NCBI GenBank assembly: GCA_019246495.1
Contig: JAFAQI010000129.1
Location: forward strand, 1 to 7,036
Direction: 5' to 3'
Source of the DNA: Frankiales bacterium
GTDB lineage: Bacteria; Actinomycetota; Actinomycetes; JAFAQI01
DNA length: 7,036 nucleotides
The notes under the pieces are model-generated. The model made no database searches. It saw only the letters and a program-made list of their open reading frames with translations, and was not told the origin of the DNA. Below are positions 1-5,769 of this stretch, in pieces (the stretch's first letter is position 1; each line of letters starts with the position of its first letter). The translations under genes and the position numbers were made by a program.

Positions 1-21
1 CCGCCGCGAACTGAGGCCGAC

Positions 22-2379
22 TCAGCCGATCGTCGGGGGCTCGTCGCTTGGCCGTGCGGCCCAGCGGCGTACGGCGGCGGTCACCGTCGAGGCAAGCGTG
101 AACGACAAGAGCCGTCCCCGACGCACGGACAAGTCCGGCAACCAGTCCCGGTGGACCGGGCGGTTGCCGAGCCGGGCAGCGGCGACGTAGTCCGCTGTCG
201 GTCCCGCGCCCGGAGCGCGCAGCCGCAGCAGCACATGTCCGGCGGGCGCAATCGTCGCCGCCGGCACCATCGGGCTCGACATCTGCCAGACCGGCATGCC
301 CGGCACCGCCTGGTAGAGCCCGAGTGTCGCGAGGACGTACCACGCCGACATCGATCCGGCGTCGTCGTTGCCGGGCAGACCGTAGGGCGTGGCGTTGAAC
401 ACCTGCGACTCGGCGTGGACGACGCGTTGGGTTTTCCAGGGCTGGCCGAGCCAGTCATAGAGCCACGGCGCCTGCAGGTCGGTTTCGTTGCCCGGCGTGT
501 ACTGATTGCCGATGTAGTAGACGCCGAAGAAGCTCGCCTGGTCCTGCACCACCGGCACTGCGGGGACGGCAGCGCTCGACGCTGCCGTGCCGAAGAACTC
601 GTCGAGCCGGGAGAGCGCGGTCGATCGGCCGCCCATGGCCGCCGCAAGCCCCGGCGCGTTCTGCGGCACCTGCCACAACCACTGCCATCCGGTGCCTTCC
701 TGCCAGCCGTCCGACAGCTTCGGCGAGAACGTCCGCCCGGCACTGCCGACATGGCTCGGCGACGCCCACGAGCCGTCCCGGTTGCGCGGTCGCAAGAAGT
801 GCGTCGCCGGATCCATCAGGTGCTTCCACGACTGGGCACGGCGGGTGAAGTCGCGCACCTGCCGGCGGCTGCCGAACCGCTGCGCGAGAGCCGCGACCGC
901 CGCGTCGTCGACGGCGTACTCGAGGGTGAGCGGTGCCGCGATGCCGTCGTCTTGCGCCGGGATGTAGCCGTGCCGCAAGTAGTCGACGAGATGGTCGCGC
1001 GGTCCGACCGGCGGCCGAGCGGTTGCCTGGTGCAGCACCAGCCGCCAGGCCCGGAGCGCATCGCGTCCGGTCAGCGCACCGTCCGCGACAAGCGTCGCGA
1101 GTGTCGGCGTCCCCGAGTCGCCGCCCATCGTGCCGGTGTCGACGTGTCCGTAGACCCACTGCGGGATCACGCCGCCACCTTGCGTTGCGTCGTCGAGCAT
1201 CGAGATGCCGACATCGTGCGCGACGTCCGGTGCCACGAGCGTCAGCAACGGCGTCTGCGTGCGGAACGTGTCCCACAGCGACAGGTCGGTGTAGTGGTGC
1301 GCATCGCGTCCGACGCGGTGCACGCGATCGTCGAAGCCCCGATAGCGACCGTCGTGGTCGTCGTAGATCTCCGGCAGCAGCATCGAGTGGTAGAGCGCCG
1401 TATAGAACGTCTGCCGCTGCGCAGTCGAACTCGTGGTGATCCGTACGGCGGACAGCCGCCGCTCCCACGCTGCCGTCGCCGCCCGCCGGATTGCGTCGAA
1501 CGAACGCGTGTCCGGCGCCTCGCTCTCGAGGTTGCGCCGGGCGCCACGCGCGTCGACGTAGGACATGCCGACGCGTACGACGACAGTGCGTGTCGTCGCG
1601 GGGAAGCTCACCCAACCGCCGGGGCCGGTGCCTGCGGCGTGCGTCGCGCCAGGGCGCAGCGACGATCCCTGCCACATGCCCGTTGCACTGAACGGATGGT
1701 CGAACCGCGCGAACCAGAACAGCTTCTGGTCGTTGTCGCCGTGCATGACGACGGTCCCGGCGACGTCGCGGTCGTCGAGGCGTCTGATCGACCCCGACTG
1801 CACGCCGTTGTTGTCGCGCGCGACGTCGAACAACACGTTGCCGCCACCAGCGGCGAATGAGTAGCGCTCGGCGGACACCCGCGGCGTCGCCGTCAGCTCG
1901 ACTCGCGTTCCGGTGCGCGCAAGTGTCACGGCGTAGTAGCCCGGCTGCGCCACCTCGGACTGGTGGGTGAACGGTGAGGCGAAGTCGGCCGGGTTGCTGC
2001 TCGTCACCGCGCGGGTCGTCGGCATCATCGGCAGCTCGCCGCCGATGTGCACACCGGCGCCGGAGAAGTGGTTGACGGCGAAGCCGCGGATCTCGGGGTC
2101 CTGGTAGGAGTAGCCGATGTAGTTGACAGGGTCGTCGCCCGCCGGCGTCGTGGTCGCCGGGCCGGGTGTCGCCATGCCGAACGGGACGCCGGCCGCGACG
2201 GTCGGAAAGCCCGCGCCGAGGGACCCGGCGAGCGGGTTGACCCAGCGAGTCAGGTCATCCGCTCGGGCGGCTGTTGGCGACGCCGCCAGCGACGGCAGCG
2301 CGGGCAGGCCGCCGGCGACGGCCGCCGCCGCAAGCCATGCCGCCACCCGACGCGATGCCATGGCAGCAGACTTCGCCAC
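22..2379 (-). CDS. Secreted GH92 family glycosidase (putative exo-alpha-mannosidase)
   Basis: A 785-residue protein of glycoside hydrolase family 92, whose members are calcium-dependent, inverting exo-alpha-mannosidases that trim mannose from N-glycans and mannans. Family hallmarks visible: an N-terminal beta-sandwich start with NPLAGSLGAGFPTVAAGVPFGM (residues 48-69), FSGAGVHIGGELP (105-117), SLWDTFRTQTPL (367-378), WQEGTGWQW (559-567, E561 the expected catalytic acid), GNETDLQAPWLYDW (630-643) and GNDDAGSMSAWY (670-681, acidic residues expected for the catalytic base and calcium site). Length fits the family. Residues about 1-40 form a signal peptide with an Arg-Arg pair (10-11), an Ala-rich core and a possible cleavage after ARA (38-40), so the enzyme should act outside the membrane. 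The weak twin-arginine pattern leaves Sec or Tat open. No cysteines are seen. The start is GTG 2379, preceded by GGGAGGA; ATG 2361 is an alternative. Linkage specificity (alpha-1,2, 1,3, 1,4 or 1,6) cannot be read from sequence. The gene is divergent from fumarylacetoacetase and has no sugar-uptake or other glycosidase neighbours in view. Confidence 0.93.
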   Translation of the reverse strand: MAKSAAMASRRVAAWLAAAAVAGGLPALPSLAASPTAARADDLTRWVNPLAGSLGAGFPTVAAGVPFGMATPGPATTTPAGDDPVNYIGYSYQDPEIRGFAVNHFSGAGVHIGGELPMMPTTRAVTSSNPADFASPFTHQSEVAQPGYYAVTLARTGTRVELTATPRVSAERYSFAAGGGNVLFDVARDNNGVQSGSIRRLDDRDVAGTVVMHGDNDQKLFWFARFDHPFSATGMWQGSSLRPGATHAAGTGPGGWVSFPATTRTVVVRVGMSYVDARGARRNLESEAPDTRSFDAIRRAATAAWERRLSAVRITTSSTAQRQTFYTALYHSMLLPEIYDDHDGRYRGFDDRVHRVGRDAHHYTDLSLWDTFRTQTPLLTLVAPDVAHDVGISMLDDATQGGGVIPQWVYGHVDTGTMGGDSGTPTLATLVADGALTGRDALRAWRLVLHQATARPPVGPRDHLVDYLRHGYIPAQDDGIAAPLTLEYAVDDAAVAALAQRFGSRRQVRDFTRRAQSWKHLMDPATHFLRPRNRDGSWASPSHVGSAGRTFSPKLSDGWQEGTGWQWLWQVPQNAPGLAAAMGGRSTALSRLDEFFGTAASSAAVPAVPVVQDQASFFGVYYIGNQYTPGNETDLQAPWLYDWLGQPWKTQRVVHAESQVFNATPYGLPGNDDAGSMSAWYVLATLGLYQAVPGMPVWQMSSPMVPAATIAPAGHVLLRLRAPGAGPTADYVAAARLGNRPVHRDWLPDLSVRRGRLLSFTLASTVTAAVRRWAARPSDEPPTIG

Positions 2380-2391
2380 GCCGCCGGCGGG

Positions 2392-2398
2392 TCCTCCC
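2392..2398 (-). promoter_or_regulatory. Ribosome binding site of the GH92 gene
   Basis: The minus strand reads GGGAGGA, a strong Shine-Dalgarno match, 12 bases before the GTG at 2379. The spacing is somewhat long. The alternative ATG at 2361 has only a weak GAAG upstream, so GTG 2379 is preferred. Confidence 0.55.
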
Positions 2399-2430
2399 GT
2401 TCGGGGACCGGCCGCGCCGGAGCGGATGCG

Positions 2431-2434
2431 AGGA
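2431..2434 (+). promoter_or_regulatory. Ribosome binding site of fumarylacetoacetase
   Basis: AGGA lies 7 bases before GTG 2442, which is ideal spacing. This decides the start: the longer reading frame from ATG 2274 would run 106 bases into the GH92 gene and add a low-complexity Pro/Arg-rich extension absent from this family. The motif sits partly in the loop of the 2422-2439 hairpin. Confidence 0.6.
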
Positions 2435-2441
2435 TCCGCGG

Positions 2442-3605
2442 GTGACCGCTGGCACGGACGTCGACCCGGCCTACGCGTTCACCCCCGCGACCCTTCCCTA
2501 CGGCGTTGCGCCGTCGCCCCGGTTCGACGGGCCGCGGGTGATGACCCGCCTCGGTGGCCGCGCCATCGACCTGGCCGCGCTCGCCGACGGAGGCGCGCTG
2601 CCGGCCGGGCCGTGGCGGGCGGCGACGCTCAACCCGTTCCTCGAATCCGGTCCGGAGCAGTGGCGGGCGGTCCGCGCGGCGTTGCAGGCGGTGCTGACGG
2701 ACGAGACGCTGGAGACGGCCGTCGACGCTGCGGCGTACAGGATCGACGAGGTCACGATGCTTCTTCCGGTCGCGGTCGGCGACTACGTCGACTTCTATGC
2801 CTCGGAGCACCACGCGAGCAACGTCGGCCGGCTGCTGCGGCCGGGGCAGCCGCCGCTGCTGCCCAACTGGCACCACCTGCCGGTCGGCTACCACGGCCGG
2901 TCGGGGACGGTTGTCGTCTCCGGCACTCCGGTATGCCGGCCGCGGGGTCAGCTCGGCCCGGATCTCTTCGGCCCGACGCAACGGCTCGATGTCGAGGTCG
3001 AGGTCGGCTTCGTCGTGGGGAGCGCATCCGCGCTCGGCGAGCCGGTCGCCCTCGACGACTTCGCCGATCACGTGTTTGGCCTCGTTCTCGTGAACGACTG
3101 GTCGGCGCGTGACATCCAGGCGTGGGAGTACCAGCCGCTCGGCCCGTTCCTGGGCAAGTCGTTCGCGACCTCCATCTCCCCGTGGGTCGTGCCGCTCGAC
3201 GCTCTCGCCGGCTCCCGGCGACCGGCCGGCTCCTGCAGCGCCGAGCTGCTGCCCTATCTGCGCGAACGCGAGTCTGAGCCGTGGGGGCTCGACCTCTCGC
3301 TCTCGCTCACGATCAACGGCGAGGTCCTCACCCGTCCGCCCTTCGCATCCATGTTCTGGTCACCGGCGCAAATGCTCGCGCACCTCACGGTCAACGGAGC
3401 GTCGGTGCGAGCCGGCGACCTGTTCGCCTCCGGCACGGTGAGCGGCCCTGGAGCGGACGAGGTCGGTTCGCTGCTCGAGCTGCACCGCGGTGAGACGTTT
3501 CTCGACGACGGCGACGAGGTCGTCATCAGCGGCTGGGCGCGCGGCGCAGACGGCACCGCGATCAGCATTGGCGACGTGCGTGGCGTCGTACTGCCGAACG
3601 ACTGA
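2442..3605 (+). CDS. fahA: Fumarylacetoacetase (fumarylacetoacetate hydrolase)
   Basis: A 387-residue cytosolic enzyme that hydrolyses 4-fumarylacetoacetate to fumarate and acetoacetate, the last step of tyrosine/phenylalanine breakdown through homogentisate. The N-terminal small domain (about 1-100, with the typical LPYGV at 18-22) precedes the catalytic FAH domain. By recalled alignment with mammalian FAH the active site is complete: metal ligands D117, E185, E187 and D219 (human D126, E199, E201, D233), catalytic H124 (H133), Y150 in VGYHGR (Y159), R223, Q226 and K239 (R237, Q240, K253), T332 in ASGTVSGP, and E346 (E364). Long family blocks such as NDWSARDIQAWEY and PLGPFLGKSF are intact. 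This supports true fumarylacetoacetase rather than the shorter FAH-fold hydratases and isomerases. The start is GTG 2442, with AGGA 7 bases upstream. No homogentisate dioxygenase or maleylacetoacetate isomerase lies in the window, so the rest of the pathway must be elsewhere. Confidence 0.95.
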   Translation: MTAGTDVDPAYAFTPATLPYGVAPSPRFDGPRVMTRLGGRAIDLAALADGGALPAGPWRAATLNPFLESGPEQWRAVRAALQAVLTDETLETAVDAAAYRIDEVTMLLPVAVGDYVDFYASEHHASNVGRLLRPGQPPLLPNWHHLPVGYHGRSGTVVVSGTPVCRPRGQLGPDLFGPTQRLDVEVEVGFVVGSASALGEPVALDDFADHVFGLVLVNDWSARDIQAWEYQPLGPFLGKSFATSISPWVVPLDALAGSRRPAGSCSAELLPYLRERESEPWGLDLSLSLTINGEVLTRPPFASMFWSPAQMLAHLTVNGASVRAGDLFASGTVSGPGADEVGSLLELHRGETFLDDGDEVVISGWARGADGTAISIGDVRGVVLPND

Positions 3606-3613
3606 CATCGCTC

Positions 3614-3633
3614 AGGGTCCTCTCAGCGACCCT
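3614..3633 (+). terminator. Possible weak terminator hairpin after fumarylacetoacetase
   Basis: AGGGTC (3614-3619) and GACCCT (3628-3633) form a perfect 6-base stem with an 8-base loop, 8 bases after the stop codon of fumarylacetoacetase. No U-tract follows, and the stem is short. It could be an attenuating or RNA-stabilising hairpin, an operator for the next gene, or chance. The rest of the 67-base gap (3606-3672) shows no clear promoter hexamers. Confidence 0.25.
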
Positions 3634-3658
3634 CCGCGAGGCTGCGACCAACCCCGAA

Positions 3659-3664
3659 AGAGAG
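3659..3664 (+). promoter_or_regulatory. Ribosome binding site of the exported protein gene
   Basis: AGAGGA lies 8 bases before ATG 3673, a strong Shine-Dalgarno at good spacing. It fixes the start just before a classic signal peptide and rules out the longer in-frame extension that would overlap fumarylacetoacetase. Confidence 0.75.
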
Positions 3665-3672
3665 GAACGTCG

Positions 3673-4404
3673 ATGCACAGGAACAAGAAGGTGACGGCGC
3701 TGGTCGTAAGCGCGGTCATGACCGCAGTGGGTGTCGGCGCCGCGACGGTCGCGGTGAGTGCCTCCGCCGCAGCACGCGCCAGTGTGGTCGACCCGAGCAA
3801 CTTCACGAACCCGAAGGCAAACCCCTACTTCCCGATCAAGCCGGGGATGCACTGGGTGCTGCGCGGCGGTGACACGTCCGAGCGCCTCGTGGAGCACATG
3901 CGCGTGACGCACAAGACCAAGACCATCCAGGGGGTCACGGTGCGGGTCATCCGCGACGTGCTCCGCCGGACGGACGGCAGCGTCGCCGAGGCGACCTACG
4001 ACTACTACGTCGACGACAACGCCGGCAACGTCTGGTACTTCGGCGAGGACACCGCGACCTACAAGCCCAACGGCCAAGTGGAAAGCCGCGACGGCACCTG
4101 GCGTGCCGGTCGGCACGGCGCCCGACCGGGAATCATCATGAAGGCGAACCCGAAGCCGACTGACGCCTACCGGCAGGAGTTCCAGCGCGGAGTCGCCGAG
4201 GACCAGGCGTGGACGGTGCAAACCAACGCCGTGCAGACGGTGCCGGCCGGCACCTTCCACCACGTCGTCCGCAGCTTCGAGTGGAGCCGGCTGGAGCGGG
4301 CGAACATCTCGGTGAAGTTCTACGCCCCTGGCGTCGGCGAGATCAGCGAGGGTGACGTCGTCGGCGGCACCGAGAAGTTCGTCCTCGTCAGCTACGGCGG
4401 CTAG
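3673..4404 (+). CDS. Conserved exported protein of unknown function
   Basis: A 243-residue protein with a clear signal peptide: basic MHRNKK, a hydrophobic core at about 7-30, and likely cleavage after an A-x-A site around 34-36. There is no cysteine, so it is neither a lipoprotein nor disulfide-bonded, and no further membrane segment. The mature part looks like an all-beta domain rich in Tyr, Trp, Gly and Asp. It has blocks I recall from uncharacterised bacterial secreted proteins: NPYFPIKPGMHWVLRG (50-65), YYVDDNAGNVWYFGED (111-126), GTWRAGRHGARPGIIM (141-156), YRQEFQRGVAEDQAW (166-180), VPAGTFHHVV (190-199) and KFYAPGVGEI (215-224). No catalytic triad or metal-site pattern is evident, and I cannot assign a function. 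It lies 67 bases after fumarylacetoacetase on the same strand, so it could be cotranscribed or independent. Base composition is a little lower in GC because of Lys, Asn and Tyr content, but third positions stay G/C-rich, so there is no sign of foreign origin. Confidence 0.85.
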   Translation: MHRNKKVTALVVSAVMTAVGVGAATVAVSASAAARASVVDPSNFTNPKANPYFPIKPGMHWVLRGGDTSERLVEHMRVTHKTKTIQGVTVRVIRDVLRRTDGSVAEATYDYYVDDNAGNVWYFGEDTATYKPNGQVESRDGTWRAGRHGARPGIIMKANPKPTDAYRQEFQRGVAEDQAWTVQTNAVQTVPAGTFHHVVRSFEWSRLERANISVKFYAPGVGEISEGDVVGGTEKFVLVSYGG

Positions 4405-4407
4405 TTC

Positions 4408-5769
4408 TCAGAGCAAGACGCCCGGGTTCAACAGTCCGGCCGGGTCGAGCGCGTTCTTGATGGTGCGCATGACCGCGATCTCCGCTGGCGATCGCGACAA
4501 GTGCAGCCACTCGCGCTTGGCCCGGCCGACGCCGTGCTCCGCGCTGATGCTCCCGTCGTACGACGCAACGAGCCGAAGCACCGCGGCAGACACGTCCTCC
4601 GCGCGGTCGACGGCGTCGAGGACATTCACGTGCAGGTTGCCCTCGTTGACGTGGCCAAACAGGATCGGCCGAGCCTTTGGGGCGACGGCGGCGATGGCCT
4701 TCGGCAGGGCGGCGACCGCGTCGGCCAAGGCGGGCAACGGCACGGAGACGTCGAGCTTCACGGGCACGCCTGCGGCGTTGATCGACTCGGTGTGCGACTC
4801 GCGGTAGGCCCACAGCGCGTGCCGGCCACGCGGGTCGCTCGCGACCGTGGCGTCGGCGACCTCGGGGCAGTCCTCGAGCACGGCGAGCAGGTCGTCCGTC
4901 GGGTCGGTCGCCTGCGCGCACTCGACGAGCAGGTACGCCGGACGCTCCGTCGGAAACGGCGGCGCGAGATGAGTCTTCTCGCGGACCAGCGCCAGACCAT
5001 CGGCGAAGAAGAGCTCGGCCGCCTCGAGTGACGGCAGCCGCTCGCGCAGCCGGCGGACCACACTGACCGCGGCGGCGGTGTCGGCGAGCGCGATCAGCGC
5101 GACACTGCGTCCGGGCTGAAGCGGAACCAGCCGCAGTCGCAGCGCGGCGATGATCCCGAGCGTGCCCTCACTGCCGGCCAGTAGCGAGACGAGGTCATAT
5201 CCGGTGTTGTCCTTCGGCAGCCCGGCGAGGCGGGAGACCATCGAGCCATCCGCGAGCACCGCCTCGACGCCAAGGACCTGCGCGCGCATCGTGCCGTAGC
5301 GCAGCACCCGCTCGCCGCCGGCGTTGGTGGCGACCATCCCGCCGACCGTGCACGACTCGCGTGCGGCGAAGTCGACGCCCACGTCGAGCCCGCTCGCGCG
5401 CACGTGCTGCTGCAACGCGGCGAGAGTGACACCGCCGCCGACGGTGACCTGCGCCGAGACGACATCAACCGGGTCGAGCCGGGTCAACCGGGTCGTTGAC
5501 AACAACACCGCGCCGTCGACCGGCACGCTCGCACCGACGAGGCCGGTGTTGCCGCCCTGGACGCAGATCGACACGCCGGCCGCACCGCACGCGCGCACGA
5601 CGTCCGCGACCTCGTTGGTGTCGGCCGGGCGCACGACACAGTGCGCGCGTCCGCGGAACCGTCCCGTCCAGTCCGTCTCGTACGACGCGACCACGTCGCG
5701 GTCGACCAGGACATGAGCTGCGCCGACGATCGAGGCGAGCCGCTCCTCGAGGGACGTCGTCGACGTCAT
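4408..5769 (-). CDS. FAD-linked oxidase, probable D-2-hydroxyglutarate dehydrogenase
   Basis: A 453-residue flavoprotein of the VAO/PCMH family. The FAD-binding domain spans about 40-220, with QGGNTGLVGASVP (71-83), RESCTVGGMVATNAGG (137-152), the NTGYDL block (188-193) and the GSEGTLGI block (199-206). The FAD-oxidase C-terminal domain follows. Relatives oxidise D-lactate, glycolate or D-2-hydroxyglutarate. Here the residues point to D-2-hydroxyglutarate. R323, T327 and K338 keep the R+4 Thr, R+15 Lys spacing of human D2HGDH R386/T390/K401. The metal site H373, H380, N382, E411, H412 matches H434/H441/N443/E475/H476. These alignments are from memory. The reaction would give 2-oxoglutarate, with electrons passed to a flavoprotein or quinone. 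ATG 5769 overlaps the SerA stop by 4 bases (ATGA) and has no Shine-Dalgarno of its own, so translation is probably coupled. Glycolate or D-lactate dehydrogenase are less likely alternatives. Confidence 0.88.
   Translation of the reverse strand: MTSTTSLEERLASIVGAAHVLVDRDVVASYETDWTGRFRGRAHCVVRPADTNEVADVVRACGAAGVSICVQGGNTGLVGASVPVDGAVLLSTTRLTRLDPVDVVSAQVTVGGGVTLAALQQHVRASGLDVGVDFAARESCTVGGMVATNAGGERVLRYGTMRAQVLGVEAVLADGSMVSRLAGLPKDNTGYDLVSLLAGSEGTLGIIAALRLRLVPLQPGRSVALIALADTAAAVSVVRRLRERLPSLEAAELFFADGLALVREKTHLAPPFPTERPAYLLVECAQATDPTDDLLAVLEDCPEVADATVASDPRGRHALWAYRESHTESINAAGVPVKLDVSVPLPALADAVAALPKAIAAVAPKARPILFGHVNEGNLHVNVLDAVDRAEDVSAAVLRLVASYDGSISAEHGVGRAKREWLHLSRSPAEIAVMRTIKNALDPAGLLNPGVLL

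Larger units (their letters stand above)
2380..2441. promoter_or_regulatory. Divergent intergenic region with three inverted repeats
   Basis: This 62-base spacer separates the start codons of the GH92 gene (leftward) and fumarylacetoacetase (rightward), so both translation starts, and probably at least one promoter, lie in or next to it. It contains three perfect inverted repeats: CCGCCGGCGG (2381-2390), CCGGC-CGC-GCCGG (2408-2420) and GCGGAT-GCGAGG-ATCCGC (2422-2439). No convincing -35/-10 pair is seen on either strand. The hexamer GAGGAT at 2430-2435 resembles the actinobacterial -10 TAGGAT, and would place a leaderless transcript start at about the GTG. Inverted repeats are common by chance at this GC content, so an operator role is only a possibility. 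Confidence 0.4.

Noticed and set aside
1..21. Sequence downstream of the GH92 stop
   Set aside because: Too short to judge; no hairpin or coding signal is visible.
455..1675. Second long minus-strand frame overlapping GH92
   Set aside because: Arg/Ala-rich, low-complexity translation in a shifted frame of the same gene, with no family features. It is a frame shadow and not a frameshifted piece, since the GH92 frame is continuous and complete.
151..1860. Long open frame on the plus strand (569 codons) opposite the GH92 gene
   Set aside because: Its translation is Arg/Ala/Val-rich with no recognisable domain, and it lies wholly antisense to a clearly conserved gene. Such frames are expected in GC-rich DNA, where stop codons are rare in certain frames.
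2274..2441. N-terminal extension of fumarylacetoacetase to ATG 2274
   Set aside because: It would overlap the GH92 start region by 106 bases and add a Pro/Arg-rich segment absent from the family. GTG 2442 has a good ribosome binding site.
3490..3672. Extension of the exported protein to a start at 3490 inside fumarylacetoacetase
   Set aside because: It would bury the signal peptide. ATG 3673 has AGAGGA at 8 bases and begins a textbook signal sequence.
4421..4450. CCCGG/CCGGG pairing near the oxidase stop, considered as a terminator
   Set aside because: The stem is only 5 bases with a long loop, there is no U-tract, and the bases encode the conserved C-terminal LDPAGLLNPG of the oxidase family.
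5469..5494. Three CCGGGTC repeats at 9-10 base spacing
   Set aside because: They fall in the oxidase coding frame and encode a Thr-Arg-Leu / Thr-Arg-Leu / Asp-Pro stretch. Codon preference explains them, and no regulatory role is likely mid-gene.
5753..5767. GACGTC-GTC-GACGTC repeat at the start of the oxidase gene
   Set aside because: It results from repeated Thr and Ser codons in the MTSTTS N-terminus and sits inside the coding sequence after the start.
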